Shown in pieces: positions 44,281-53,870 of a stretch of DNA of 64,000 nt (its first letter is position 1; the number at the start of each line of letters is the position of its first letter). Source of the stretch: Thalassolituus maritimus (GTDB taxonomy: Bacteria; Pseudomonadota; Gammaproteobacteria; Pseudomonadales; Oceanobacteraceae); contig CAJWBH010000013.1 in NCBI GenBank assembly GCA_913019975.1, positions 61,782-125,781 on the forward strand, given 5' to 3'. The notes under the pieces were generated by a model, which was not told the origin of the DNA, ran no database searches, and worked only from the letters and a program-made list of their open reading frames with translations. The translations under genes were made by a program, and so were the position numbers.

Positions 44281-44888
44281 CAATCCACACCTTTACGGGC
44301 TTTTATTCCCGCGCGATATGCGTGCTTCTCATCTTTTACTTCGCTGACGGTATCTGCCAGGTCTCGTAGTTCTTTGATTGCGCCACGCCCGGTAACAACA
44401 ACACTTTGATTTTCAGGACGATTACGGATGGCGTTCAACACCTCTTCTTTATTGAGGTAATCGTAACCGAGCATGTAAGTCAGCTCATCGAGCAGAACAA
44501 CGTGGTACTGAGGGTCAGCAAGGTATTCCTTAGCGTGCGCCCAGACCTCTTCTGCTGCGGCAATATCAGACGTTCGGTCCTGTGTTTCCCAGGTAAAGCC
44601 TGTGCCCATGACGGCGAAAGGTACGCCATTATTCTCAAGCAGGTTTCTTTCACCACAGTCCCACTGCCCCTTAATAAACTGAACAACCGCCGCTTTGTAT
44701 CCGTGGCCTACAGCGCGTGCAACCGTACCGAAGCCAGAGGTTGATTTACCTTTGCCATTGCCTGTTACCACGATCACGATACCGCGCTCTTCTGTCGCTT
44801 TCGCAATACTGGCATCAACCTTTTCTTTTTGTTTCTGCGCTTTCTTTTTATGGCGTTCCTGCTTCAACTCTTCTTCTGACTTCGACAT
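44277..44888 (-). CDS. cobO: Cob(I)yrinic acid a,c-diamide adenosyltransferase
   Basis: 203-aa CobO/BtuR/CobA-type enzyme that transfers the 5'-deoxyadenosyl group of ATP to cob(I)alamin or its precursors. P-loop GNGKGKST at 43-50, then VVQFIKGQWDCGERNLL, WAHAKEYLADPQYHVVLLDELTYMLGYDYL (Walker B) and VVVTGRGA. The Lys/Glu-rich first 35 residues are typical of this group. It is coupled to btuF, and a 59-bp gap separates it from cobQ. Confidence 0.94.
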   Translation of the reverse strand: MSKSEEELKQERHKKKAQKQKEKVDASIAKATEERGIVIVVTGNGKGKSTSGFGTVARAVGHGYKAAVVQFIKGQWDCGERNLLENNGVPFAVMGTGFTWETQDRTSDIAAAEEVWAHAKEYLADPQYHVVLLDELTYMLGYDYLNKEEVLNAIRNRPENQSVVVTGRGAIKELRDLADTVSEVKDEKHAYRAGIKARKGVDW

Positions 44889-44947
44889 TACCTGACCTCG
44901 TATATTTGATAATTTCTATTTTTAAAAAATGATCTGTGACAGCTGCC

Positions 44948-46453
44948 CTACTGAATGATATCCAACAGGGCGTCCATATCGATATGCTCTTCATAAATAT
45001 CAGCGATACGTTCAATTTCACGTTCACGCAGTGCTTGCCAATCTTCTGCCGTTCCCGGTGAACCAGATACCCACTCAAGAATAAACTCACAGGTTTCCGG
45101 GTGGTCAAATAGGCCATGAACATAAGTCCCCATCACCTGGCCATCGCCAGATATGGCACCGTCAGTGTATGAATTTCCCTGCTGATCGGTCAGACAGCAA
45201 AAGGGAGTCTGCAGGCCTGCCCCTTCACTGATACCACAGTGAATTTCATACCCTTTGATCTTATTCCCGGAGTTACTCAGCACACCGTCTACGTTCTTAA
45301 GCTGCTTTTCTGCGGTGAGTCGAGTACTGACATCAAGTAAACCAAGACCTTCGGACTCTGTGATCGTGCCCTCGACCTGCTCCGGGTCAGAAATTTTCTG
45401 ACCCAACATCTGAAAACCACCGCAGACACCGAGCACTTTGCCACCGTAGCGCAGGTGCTTAAGAATCTGTCGATCGAACCCCTGCTCCCTCAGGTAAGCC
45501 AGATCAGCCTGAACACTCTTACTGCCCGGAAGGATAATGAGGTCAGCGCCCGACAGGTCACCACCAGCAGTGACATACTCAAGCACAACGCCAGAATGCT
45601 GAAGTAGCGGTTCGAAGTCGGTGTGATTGCTGATACGTGGCAGCACCGGCACCTTAATAACAATGCGCTGTTGGTCTGACTGATTAAGATTTTCTTCATG
45701 CAGAGCCCGGTTTATTCCGTCTTCAGCATCAAGACGCAGATCCATAATGTACGGCAGTACTCCCAGTACAGGTTTCTCACTGTAGTCTTCCAGCCAGTCG
45801 AGGCCGTCCTGGAGTAACTCGATCCGGCCGCGGAATTTATTGATCAGAAAGCCCTTAATTCTTGCCTGTTCACTGGCCGCAAGAATATTTACCGTACCTG
45901 TAAGATGCGCAAACACACCGCCGCGATCGATATCCGATATCAGAACGACAGGACAATCTACCGCCTCGGCAAAGCCCATGTTGGCAATATCATTTTTGCG
46001 AAGATTCACTTCTGCCGGACTGCCTGCGCCCTCAACAATCACCACATCGTACTGTTCTTTGAGGCGCTGAAATGCCGCTAAGACATGGTCAAATGCGAGC
46101 TCTTTAATGTTGCCAAAACGTCGTGCGTCGAGCTCGCTGACGGCCTTACCATTAATAATGACCTGAGAGCGCATATCCGAATTCGGCTTCAACAATACCG
46201 GGTTGAAGTCCGTCGACAGAGGCAAACCACAGGCTTCGGCCTGAAGCGCCTGAGCCCGCCCGATTTCTCCGCCATCGTTCGTTACCGCACTGTTCAATGC
46301 CATGTTCTGAGGCTTAAATGGCGCCACCGAAATACCCCAGCGCTTAAGTATCCGACATAGCGCGGTCACACACAGGCTCTTGCCAGCATCAGACGTTGTG
46401 CCCTGAACCATCAGGCAGCCTTTTACCGGCAACGAAGTATGAGCATCAGCCAT
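44948..46453 (-). CDS. cobQ: Cobyric acid synthase
   Basis: A 501-aa amidotransferase adding four amide groups to adenosylcobyrinic acid a,c-diamide. N-terminal P-loop-like [41 protein letters not shown] and [10 protein letters not shown]-terminal GATase with the nucleophile in [14 protein letters not shown] and the HG of [13 protein letters not shown] 46453 overlaps cobU by eight bases; an alternative at 46468 is possible. With no corrin-ring genes here, the enzyme probably acts in remodelling or salvage together with genes elsewhere. Confidence 0.93.
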   Translation of the reverse strand: MADAHTSLPVKGCLMVQGTTSDAGKSLCVTALCRILKRWGISVAPFKPQNMALNSAVTNDGGEIGRAQALQAEACGLPLSTDFNPVLLKPNSDMRSQVIINGKAVSELDARRFGNIKELAFDHVLAAFQRLKEQYDVVIVEGAGSPAEVNLRKNDIANMGFAEAVDCPVVLISDIDRGGVFAHLTGTVNILAASEQARIKGFLINKFRGRIELLQDGLDWLEDYSEKPVLGVLPYIMDLRLDAEDGINRALHEENLNQSDQQRIVIKVPVLPRISNHTDFEPLLQHSGVVLEYVTAGGDLSGADLIILPGSKSVQADLAYLREQGFDRQILKHLRYGGKVLGVCGGFQMLGQKISDPEQVEGTITESEGLGLLDVSTRLTAEKQLKNVDGVLSNSGNKIKGYEIHCGISEGAGLQTPFCCLTDQQGNSYTDGAISGDGQVMGTYVHGLFDHPETCEFILEWVSGSPGTAEDWQALREREIERIADIYEEHIDMDALLDIIQ

Positions 46454-46982
46454 GAAGCAGTACTCCATTACGTTTTAATGCCAGTGGGCACCCGGAAACG
46501 ACCAGAGTAACGTCATCGGCGATGGCGGCTACGGCCTGATTCAGCCACCCTGCCTCATCAGCGAACCGGCGGCTTAATTCACCAAGGGGAACAATGCCGC
46601 TCCCCACCTCATTGGTGACAATAAAAATATCCTGCCCTGGTACTTCCGAGGCTTTTTTCAGTGCGCTCAGCAATTCGGATTTTTCCTGCTCAAAGTCGGG
46701 CCAACGCTGTTCATTGCAGAGCCAGTTAGTGAGGTATAACGTCAGGCAGTCAATCAGGAGCGTTGACGACGACACACTCACGACCGAGGACAGCTCAAAA
46801 GGCTCCTCAACCAGCGCCCAGTGCGCCGGTCGATCTTTCTTGTGACGCTGAATGCGCGCCGCCATTTCGTCGTCTCCCGGTGTCGCTGTCGCCACATAGG
46901 TAATCTCAGCCCGCTCATTAGCAAGCTGTTCGGCATAACGACTTTTTCCGGATCGGGCTCCGCCCGTCACTAAGTGAATCAA
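46446..46982 (-). CDS. cobU: Adenosylcobinamide kinase / guanylyltransferase
   Basis: 178 aa, CobU/CobP: phosphorylates adenosylcobinamide and transfers GMP to it, forming AdoCbi-GDP. P-loop [14 protein letters not shown] at 7-20, the [27 protein letters not shown] segment with the His that is guanylylated, [14 protein letters not shown] and [31 protein letters not shown], all family signatures. It overlaps cobS at its start and cobQ at its end. Confidence 0.95.
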   Translation of the reverse strand: MIHLVTGGARSGKSRYAEQLANERAEITYVATATPGDDEMAARIQRHKKDRPAHWALVEEPFELSSVVSVSSSTLLIDCLTLYLTNWLCNEQRWPDFEQEKSELLSALKKASEVPGQDIFIVTNEVGSGIVPLGELSRRFADEAGWLNQAVAAIADDVTLVVSGCPLALKRNGVLLHG

Positions 46983-47740
46983 GAGAAGCTCCCGCTCAGA
47001 GCCAGTAACGAGAGATAAATAGCCAGTTCACTGACCTGCTGAACTGCTCCTAAGGCATCGCCGGTAAACCCGCCAATCTGACGCTTAAGAAATACGTACG
47101 CAACGCCTGCCAACACGAGTAAGACGAACAGAATAATGAACGGGTTGTTGATAAACATAAGCGCGATTAAACCTGTGATTATCGCAATAGCCGTATCCGC
47201 ACCCGAGCCTGACTCAGCCAAAGGCTTGGCTTTTGAGGTATCAACGTCAGAGACATAAGACATAGCAGCGATAAATACTGTCGGAATAATTCGACTCAAA
47301 GGATGCGCGACCAGAAGTGCCAGAACCGGGTTGATCAACTGGGATAAAACAACGAATTTCAGCGTAAGTGACACCCATAGAGCCGCAGCGCCGTACGTGC
47401 CGATGCGGGAGTCTTTCATAATGCTTAGCTTCTGCTCGCGGGTCCATCCGCCGCCCAGCCCATCACAGGTGTCTGCCAGACCATCTTCATGAAAGCAACC
47501 GGTAAGCAGCAGGCTGATTGCAATGGAAATCAAGACAGCAACATTCTGAGGAAAGACCAACATCAACAACCACAGAGCCGTCGCACACAGAGCGCCGATC
47601 AGCCATCCAACTGCCGGAAAATAACGGCTGGCGCGGTTAAGGCTCGCCTGACTGAACTCGACCGAGGCCGGTACCGGTATTCGCGTAAAAAAGGCCACGG
47701 CAATCCACCACAGGTTCAGCTGTTCACTCAACCTGTTCAT
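46979..47740 (-). CDS. cobS: Adenosylcobinamide-GDP ribazoletransferase (cobalamin synthase)
   Basis: A 253-aa inner-membrane enzyme joining AdoCbi-GDP with alpha-ribazole to make adenosylcobalamin. FFTRIPVP at the N-terminus, then GCFHEDGLADTCDGLGGGWTREQKLSIMKDSRIGTYGAAAL with the metal-binding Asp/Glu cluster, plus six or so membrane segments. ATGA-type overlaps with cobT and cobU. Confidence 0.95.
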   Translation of the reverse strand: MNRLSEQLNLWWIAVAFFTRIPVPASVEFSQASLNRASRYFPAVGWLIGALCATALWLLMLVFPQNVAVLISIAISLLLTGCFHEDGLADTCDGLGGGWTREQKLSIMKDSRIGTYGAAALWVSLTLKFVVLSQLINPVLALLVAHPLSRIIPTVFIAAMSYVSDVDTSKAKPLAESGSGADTAIAIITGLIALMFINNPFIILFVLLVLAGVAYVFLKRQIGGFTGDALGAVQQVSELAIYLSLLALSGSFS

Positions 47741-48786
47741 ACCGCAGTGACACCTGCATCATCAAAGCTCGCCATGTAATTGTAAAAAGACTGCGCCGAC
47801 TGCAATAGCGGGTACGCCAGCGCTGCGCCGGTTCCTTCTCCCAGTCGCAATCCAAGATCCAGTAACGGCTTAGCATCGAGAGCCTCCAGGATCAGAGTGT
47901 GAGCCTGCTCTTCTGAGTGGTGACAGAAGACCATATAATCCCGTACCTGCGGGGCTATTCTGACCGCCGCCAGCGCCGCTACTGACGCGATAAATCCATC
48001 AACCATAATGACACATTGCTTCTCAGCCGCGGCCAACATAGCACCGGTGATCTGGACAATTTCGAAGCCACCGAGAGAAGCCAGAATATTCATCGTATCG
48101 TCAGGTTCAGGCGTCGACTGATGACGCTCGAGTGCCTCAGCGATGAGCGATTTTTTGCGTTCAAAGGCATCATCATCAATGCCTGTACCACGACCACAAG
48201 TCTCTTCTACTGAACGCCCAAGAATAGCAGCGAGCACCGCCGATGCCGCCGACGTATTACCAATTCCCATCTCACCAAACGCAAAAACATTACTGCTTTC
48301 TGCGATTCGCTGACGCACTATTTCAGCCCCCAGTACTAGTCCTGATTCTGCGGTTTCGCGTGCCATTGCCGGCGCTTTAGCAATATTCTTAGTGCCCGCT
48401 CCCAGGCGCTGATTTATAACGCGGCTACTCTCAACGGCATTAAGGATGCCTGCATCAATAACGTACAAAGCCATGCTGGCAACCTGACAGAAACAGTTCA
48501 CTGCCGCACCGCCATTAATAAAATTCTTAACCATCTGCTGCGTCACCGCAGGAGGCGCAATACTCACCCCCTCTTCTGCAATGCCATGATCTGCTGCAAA
48601 TACCAACATGGCAGGCTTATGCAGTCGGATCTTTTCGACACCGGTGATCGCTGCCAGCTGAGCCGCTAATGATTCAAGCTGCCCCAGACTGCCGGGCGGC
48701 TTGGTTTTCATATCAATACGCTGCTGAATGGCAGCATCCCTTGAGCGGGACACCGGAGAAACGGAAAACATAACACCTGCCATCAA
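47737..48786 (-). CDS. cobT: Nicotinate-nucleotide:dimethylbenzimidazole phosphoribosyltransferase
   Basis: 349 aa. CobT activates the lower-ligand base (DMB) to alpha-ribazole phosphate. It has KTKPPGSLGQLESLAAQLAAI, VFAADHGIAEEGVSIAPPAVTQQMVKNFINGGAAVNCF, the GEMGIGNTSAASAVLAAI substrate site and LDLGLRLGEGTGAALAYPLL near the C-terminus with the catalytic Glu. It overlaps btuC and cobS by four bases each. Confidence 0.95.
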   Translation of the reverse strand: MMAGVMFSVSPVSRSRDAAIQQRIDMKTKPPGSLGQLESLAAQLAAITGVEKIRLHKPAMLVFAADHGIAEEGVSIAPPAVTQQMVKNFINGGAAVNCFCQVASMALYVIDAGILNAVESSRVINQRLGAGTKNIAKAPAMARETAESGLVLGAEIVRQRIAESSNVFAFGEMGIGNTSAASAVLAAILGRSVEETCGRGTGIDDDAFERKKSLIAEALERHQSTPEPDDTMNILASLGGFEIVQITGAMLAAAEKQCVIMVDGFIASVAALAAVRIAPQVRDYMVFCHHSEEQAHTLILEALDAKPLLDLGLRLGEGTGAALAYPLLQSAQSFYNYMASFDDAGVTAV

Positions 48787-49823
48787 CGACTCTGTCGTTG
48801 CTTAAGAATAATAAAAAAGAAAAGACTGCCGAGCGCGGATGTCACAATACCAACGGGCAGAACCTGATCCTGAAGTAAAGAGTGAGCCAGGACATCCACG
48901 CAGATCATAAAGGTCGCACCAACCAACAGAGACATCAGCAGTACCCGGTGTAACTGTCCGCCGACGAGCAGCCTCACAATATGTGGAATCATCAACCCAA
49001 CAAATCCGATGCCGCCGACCTCTGCAACCAGAATCGCCGTTACTGCCGAGCACACCAGCAACATCCCCAACCGCAACTTATGTACAGGCACACCTAGCGT
49101 AGCGGCACTTTCTTCGCCCAGCTGCATCACGACGAGCCAGCGCGAAAATATGAAAAACAGACCACTGCCAAGCACCACAGCCAAAAGAGGCAAAATAAGA
49201 TCAGCCCAGTTGCTGCCCGAAAAACTGCCCATCAGCCAGAACAATAATGTGGCTGCAGTTTCTGGCGTTGAGTAATAAATCACAAGGCTGGTAAATGCAC
49301 TGAGCATAAAAGAAACTGCCACCCCGGAAAGCAGCAGCTTTTCGACCTGAACCGCTGATTTCCCAGCAAGCGTCAACATCAGAAAAACAGACAGCGCTCC
49401 GCCCGCAAGCGCCCCGGTGGCCACGTTAAATACGACACTCAGGCCCGTCGCCGCCAGAAACCCAGAAAAGGCCCCAGTGAAAGCAGACATGGCCAGCACC
49501 GCACCTAGAGCGGCCCCGGATGAAATACCAAATAAATAAGGATCAGCCAGCGGATTACGGGTTACTGATTGCAGAATAGCGCCAGTAATCGACAGACCAG
49601 CGCCCGTTAGTAAAGCCATAAAAATCCGCGGCAGGCGAATATCCGTAAGAATCTGCTGTTCGATCGGCGACAACGCACAATCATTCGTCCATGGACAGAT
49701 AATGACGCCCTGAAAGACATTCAGAAGCGACAGATCAAAGGCGCCTTGTGCCGCCGCACCAATCACCGAAAGGCAAAGCACAGAAAAAGTTATTGCAACA
49801 GTTAACCCGTACGGCATTTTCAT
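48783..49823 (-). CDS. btuC: FecCD-family ABC permease, cobalamin uptake (BtuC)
   Basis: A 346-aa inner-membrane permease with about ten hydrophobic segments. FecCD signatures: DIRLPRIFMALLTGAGLSITGAILQSVTRNPLADPYLFGISSGAALGAVLA, PHIVRLLVGGQLHRVLLMSLLVGATFMICVDVLA and LPVGIVTSALGSLFFFIIL. FecCD permeases carry iron-siderophore or B12. Here the riboswitch and cob genes make B12 or cobinamide the likely cargo. It overlaps btuD and cobT by four bases each. Confidence 0.9.
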   Translation of the reverse strand: MKMPYGLTVAITFSVLCLSVIGAAAQGAFDLSLLNVFQGVIICPWTNDCALSPIEQQILTDIRLPRIFMALLTGAGLSITGAILQSVTRNPLADPYLFGISSGAALGAVLAMSAFTGAFSGFLAATGLSVVFNVATGALAGGALSVFLMLTLAGKSAVQVEKLLLSGVAVSFMLSAFTSLVIYYSTPETAATLLFWLMGSFSGSNWADLILPLLAVVLGSGLFFIFSRWLVVMQLGEESAATLGVPVHKLRLGMLLVCSAVTAILVAEVGGIGFVGLMIPHIVRLLVGGQLHRVLLMSLLVGATFMICVDVLAHSLLQDQVLPVGIVTSALGSLFFFIILKQRQSR

Positions 49824-50713
49824 CCCCTGCGCTCTCCAGCTGATCCGGGAGCAATAGTCCGACTCGGAGGCATATCGTAGGCAATACGAATACGGCGTTC
49901 ATGGGTATAAGTGTTACGGATCACAGCAACATCTGCGGCAACCTGAAATACATCCTGAATTAATTCGCTGGTAAGCACCTGGAAGGGTTCACCGTTGGCC
50001 ACCAGCTGACCTTTATTCAATACCAGCAATTGATCGCAGTAAGCCGCGGCCATGTTCAGATCATGAATAGTTAAAAGCACCGTAACACCCAATGACCGGA
50101 CCAGACTGAGCGTCTCTATTTGGTGCTGAATATCGAGGTGGTTGGTGGGTTCGTCTAAAAGAAGAATCTGAGGTTGTTGTACCAGCGCCCGGGCGATCAA
50201 CACCCGTTGCTTCTCACCACCGGAAAGAGAACCGAAATCACGATCAATAAAACGCGTCAGATCGAGGTCGGCTGCTATACCTTCTATTAACCGGGTGTCA
50301 TCTTTGCTGGTAAACGACAGCAGTGGCTTACGAGGCGTCAGGCCGGTTGCAAGAACTTCGCGCACGGTCACCTCGAAAGGCAGTGCCGATTCCTGCAGCA
50401 CAACCGCGATTTTACAGGCTCGCTCGCGTCTGCTCATCAGGTGTACCGGGTGCCCGGCAATCATCACCTGCCCCGCCAGCGAGGCCGGTTGATCGTAGCG
50501 ATGGCAATAGATTGCTCTGAGTAACGACGATTTACCTGCACCATTCGGCCCGACAATACCAACCAGGCTACCGCATTCCACAGCGAACGAAATATCCCGC
50601 AGAATAGCGTTCGTAGCTTTCGCACCGATAGTCAGCGATAAGTGCTCAACAGCGATATGCGCGAGTTCAGCATCGCCAGAGGTGTAGCTGTTGTGTGAGG
50701 ACTGATTCACCAT
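49820..50713 (-). CDS. btuD: ABC transporter ATPase, cobalamin uptake (BtuD)
   Basis: 297 aa. Walker A GPNGAGKSS near 55-63, Q-loop VLQESALPFEVTVREVL, signature LSGGEKQRVLIARAL, Walker B ILLLDEPTNHLDIQHQ and the H-loop TIHDLN. The C-terminal extension of about 40 residues is longer than minimal. It is the first gene of the operon after the cobalamin riboswitch and pairs with BtuC and BtuF. Confidence 0.92.
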   Translation of the reverse strand: MVNQSSHNSYTSGDAELAHIAVEHLSLTIGAKATNAILRDISFAVECGSLVGIVGPNGAGKSSLLRAIYCHRYDQPASLAGQVMIAGHPVHLMSRRERACKIAVVLQESALPFEVTVREVLATGLTPRKPLLSFTSKDDTRLIEGIAADLDLTRFIDRDFGSLSGGEKQRVLIARALVQQPQILLLDEPTNHLDIQHQIETLSLVRSLGVTVLLTIHDLNMAAAYCDQLLVLNKGQLVANGEPFQVLTSELIQDVFQVAADVAVIRNTYTHERRIRIAYDMPPSRTIAPGSAGERRG

Positions 50714-50859
50714 CGGTATCCGCGCATCGGTACAAATATTGTCACGCTAATCGTCACATTATGGGCGGAATACGGATGATGGACGCACTTCGGGAACGCA
50801 GCCTAAGCCGCCCGAACAGAGAGCTCATCATCGAGTAACCCGCTCGATCATAGAAATTG

Positions 50860-51005
50860 GTTTGCACGTCCGGGAGGCAATCTGGCTGACAGTCGACCGG
50901 ATAAAAGCCACTGTTTACAGTTGCGGGCACAGCCCCGGATTTTCACCGGGTTCCCCTCCTGAGACTGGCAAGACAAATTTGCCAGTCCGGACAGGGGTGG
51001 ATTAT
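50860..51005 (-). promoter_or_regulatory. Cobalamin (AdoCbl) riboswitch
   Basis: On the minus strand, in order: a GACTGGC/GCCAGTC hairpin, GGGGAACCCGGTGAAAATCC (the conserved core of the aptamer), GGGGCTGTGCCCGCAACTGT, and a 3' segment AGCCAGATTGCCTCCC resembling the B12 box. It lies about 150 bp upstream of btuD. Binding of adenosylcobalamin should turn the whole uptake and salvage operon off. No obvious intrinsic terminator was seen between it and btuD, so control may be at translation. Confidence 0.9.
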
Positions 51006-51106
51006 CGCACAGAGGCGCCAGCGTTGCAGTAAACACGCGGATACCGGATACTTCGCGCCTTAATGATCACAGTTAACCACACCATACACAGACTACGGAA
51101 ACGCTC

Positions 51107-51589
51107 ATGATTGTCGCCAAAGATACGGTTGTTCAGCTGCATTACACCCTTAAAGATGCCGATGGCAAACAGATTGAGTCCACTGCGGGCCATGATCCGA
51201 TTGCCTACCTGCAGGGCCACAACAACATGATCCCGGGCTTTGAAGAAGCTGTCGAAGGCAAGCAGGCCGGTGACAAGCTCGAAATCACTGTAACACCAGA
51301 AAATGGCTACGGTCACCGCGTTGAAGGTTCAGTGCAGCGCGTACCAGTCAAGCACCTTCAGGGCTCAAAGAAATGGAGCAAAGGCATGGTCGCTTCTGTA
51401 CACACAGATCAGGGCGAGCGTCAGGTGACCATCGTAAAGGTCGGTCGTTTCATGGCAGACGTTGACACTAATCACCCATTTGCCGGAAAAACCTTACATT
51501 TTGACGTCGAGATTCTGGACGTTCGTGCAGCGACTGCAGAAGAGCTTGATCACGGCCACGCCCACGGCATTGGCGGGCATCAGCACTGA
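51107..51589 (+). CDS. slyD: FKBP-type peptidyl-prolyl isomerase SlyD
   Basis: 160 aa. FKBP fold with an IF (insert-in-flap) domain: VVQLHYTLKDADGKQIESTAG, YLQGHNNMIPGFEEAVEGKQAGDKLEITVTPENGYGHR, IF domain about residues 75-125, and FAGKTLHFDVEILDVR. The tail ends in a short His-rich stretch (HGHAHGIGGHQH) that can bind nickel, as in SlyD. It acts as a chaperone and isomerase and may help deliver nickel to hydrogenases. Confidence 0.94.
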   Translation: MIVAKDTVVQLHYTLKDADGKQIESTAGHDPIAYLQGHNNMIPGFEEAVEGKQAGDKLEITVTPENGYGHRVEGSVQRVPVKHLQGSKKWSKGMVASVHTDQGERQVTIVKVGRFMADVDTNHPFAGKTLHFDVEILDVRAATAEELDHGHAHGIGGHQH

Positions 51590-51701
51590 TTCTGACTCAG
51601 ATCACAAGTGGTGAGAGTAGCCGTCTGAGTGCGGTAGTATTTTAATATTGCTTCGGCTATTCTCGAACGAGTCTTTTGAAAATACCTGTAGGAGATTAAG
51701 G

Positions 51702-52277
51702 ATGAATATCCGTCACCTGTTTACTGCCGCTGCCGCCACTCTGCTGGTTGCGTGTTCTTCTAACGAACCGGCACCTCAAGTTGCTGAGTGTGTCTTCGCC
51801 GATGGCAGCATGCAGCCTGCTCCTGCGTGGGTCTGTGGTGCCCCTGTTGATGGCGTCGACCTGACCGCCGTCGGTTACGCCGATAAATCTGCCGCTGGCG
51901 CAAACTTCATGAAGCAAATGGCAGCGACTGCCGCGCGCGTTGAACTTGCTCAGACCATGCAGGTAGAAGTTCAGAACATGATCAAACAGTACGCCGAAAC
52001 CACGGGTACAGCGGACGACGAAACAGTTGATCAGGTAAACTCTGTGACAACCAAACAGATCACCAAGCAGACACTGACTGGCAGCAAGATCTTCCGTCAG
52101 ATGCCTACGCCTAGCGGCGGCATGGTGGTTCTCGTTGGTCTCGACGCCGACACCGTTAACCAGTTGGCAGAAGAGGCCCTGAAAACCTCAATGAACAACG
52201 AGAAAGCTCTGTGGCAGAAGTTTCAGGCTCAGAAGTCTTTCGACGAAATGCGCGAAGAAATGCTGAACATGAACTGA
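51702..52277 (+). CDS. LPP20-family lipoprotein
   Basis: A 191-aa lipoprotein from ATG 51702 (AAGG). Lipobox LVAC with Cys near residue 18 (TLLVACSS). The mature part is of the LPP20 type: PAPAWVCGAPVDGVDLTAVGYADKSAAGANFMKQMAATAARVELAQTMQVEVQNMIKQY, then TKQTLTGSKIFRQMPTPSGGMVVLVGLD. The group is named for Helicobacter Lpp20; no clear function. A strong terminator follows before the transglutaminase-like gene. Confidence 0.87.
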   Translation: MNIRHLFTAAAATLLVACSSNEPAPQVAECVFADGSMQPAPAWVCGAPVDGVDLTAVGYADKSAAGANFMKQMAATAARVELAQTMQVEVQNMIKQYAETTGTADDETVDQVNSVTTKQITKQTLTGSKIFRQMPTPSGGMVVLVGLDADTVNQLAEEALKTSMNNEKALWQKFQAQKSFDEMREEMLNMN

Positions 52278-52301
52278 GTCAGCTCAGCGTATGATATCCA
52301 G

Positions 52302-52334
52302 ACCGGTACCGGGGTAACTCTGTACCGGTTTTTT
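52302..52334 (+). terminator. Terminator after the LPP20 gene
   Basis: Perfect ACCGGTAC/GTACCGGT stem with a 12-nt loop and a T tract, 24 bp after the lipoprotein stop. Confidence 0.88.
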
Positions 52335-52351
52335 GTTTTGGGGGAGATCCA

Positions 52352-53860
52352 ATGAAACATCTTATCCGTTGCACCCTGATAGCCAGCGGTGTCGTCGCCA
52401 GCGCAGCTACTCTTTCTGTCGTCGCGAACCCAGGTATGAGCGATTACGAACGCTGGCGCGCCACGACTCAGCAAGAATTTCAGAGCTATCTCGACGAAAA
52501 CGACAAAGCCTTTATCGGATTTCTGAAGCAGCGCTGGGAGCCGGTCGATACCGAGTCAGGCGAGGAAGAAGATCAGGCCCCAAAACCCACAAACATCCCC
52601 AAAGCACCGCCTGTTAATACACCTGTTAATACTCCTGAAGAAAAACCAAAAGACATAACAACCGAACCTACGCCAGTCGTAAGTGTGCCTGTTCCGACAC
52701 CGACTCGCGAACCCGACAACACAACGCCAGAGCAAACGCCGGTCAAAGTGGCACCCCAGCCGCAAATTAAAGGCCCTGCCGCCAGTATTAACTTTTATGG
52801 TCACGCTTTACGCCTGCCCTACAACAAAGCCATGCCACGTGCATTTTCATCCAGGCCCTCCTCCGACGCTATTGCCTCAGCGTGGGAAGCGTTAGCACGG
52901 AGTGATTTCAAACCCGCCTTAGAGCAGCTCAATGCCACTAAGACGTCTTTGTCGCTGAGCGACTGGGCAACGGCACGGCTTGTCTCCGACTACTCTGAGG
53001 CCGTAGCGAGAAATGCCGACAGCCGCATTATGTTGAGCTGGTTTATGCTCGTAAAACTCGGCTATGACGCCCGCCTTGCCTACAACGACCGCCTTTACCT
53101 GCTAATGCCTGCTGACGACGATGTGTATGGCGTTACGTATTTTACTCTCAGTGGTGAACGCTACTACGCCTTGCCACTCAATGGTGATGTACGAATTGCA
53201 GGAAAGGTCTACACCTACGGCAAGCAACACGAGACAGCGTCACGTGCGGTGGCCTTCAAAGTGCCTGAACGCTTCAACGGGGCGGGAGATATCCGCAAGC
53301 GGACGCTCAGTTATCAGGAGGGCGAAGAAACAGTGAATGTTGTCGTTAGTTACCCAGCGGAGCAGATCCGTTATCTGGATTCCATGCCCCAGCTGAACCT
53401 GCCACGCTATCCGATTCTCAATTTGCCCGCAGCGACACGGGCCGAGCTCACTAAACAGCTGAAGCCATTGTTACAGGGGCACTCTGAAGAAGTCGCGGTT
53501 AACCGCCTGCTCAACTTTGTCCAGAACGCTTTTGAATATCAGACCGACGAGCAGCAGTTTAATACTGAGAACTACCTGTTCCCACTTGAAACCCTGCACT
53601 ATGCTGCCTCAGACTGCGAAGACAGAGCCGCACTGTTCTCGCTGCTGGTGCATGACCTGTTGGGCCTGCCCGTCGTCCTGTTGGATTACCCAGGGCATGT
53701 GGCCGCAGCCGTTGAATTTACAGGTCAGGTGAAAGGCGACGCAGTCGTTTATAATGGCCGCCAGTACACAGTCACTGACCCGACCTATATTAATGCGCGT
53801 GCAGGAATGACCATGCCGCAGTTCGCCGGTCAGTCACCTGACGTAGTAGAAGTATTTTAA
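52352..53860 (+). CDS. Exported transglutaminase-like protein
   Basis: 502 aa with a signal peptide (1-25, ...LSVVANP). Residues 70-140 are Pro/Thr-rich and low-complexity (APKPTNIPKAPPVNTPVNTPEE, TPVVSVPVPTPT), a likely periplasmic linker. The C-terminal part has a transglutaminase-type catalytic triad: Cys in AASDCEDRAALFSLLVHDLLGLP (near 415), His in YPGHVAAAVEF and Asp in VTDPTYINA. Bacterial members are cysteine peptidases or have lost activity; the role is unknown. Ribosome site is GGGGGAG. Confidence 0.85.
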   Translation: MKHLIRCTLIASGVVASAATLSVVANPGMSDYERWRATTQQEFQSYLDENDKAFIGFLKQRWEPVDTESGEEEDQAPKPTNIPKAPPVNTPVNTPEEKPKDITTEPTPVVSVPVPTPTREPDNTTPEQTPVKVAPQPQIKGPAASINFYGHALRLPYNKAMPRAFSSRPSSDAIASAWEALARSDFKPALEQLNATKTSLSLSDWATARLVSDYSEAVARNADSRIMLSWFMLVKLGYDARLAYNDRLYLLMPADDDVYGVTYFTLSGERYYALPLNGDVRIAGKVYTYGKQHETASRAVAFKVPERFNGAGDIRKRTLSYQEGEETVNVVVSYPAEQIRYLDSMPQLNLPRYPILNLPAATRAELTKQLKPLLQGHSEEVAVNRLLNFVQNAFEYQTDEQQFNTENYLFPLETLHYAASDCEDRAALFSLLVHDLLGLPVVLLDYPGHVAAAVEFTGQVKGDAVVYNGRQYTVTDPTYINARAGMTMPQFAGQSPDVVEVF

Positions 53861-53870
53861 GGAGGCCTTC

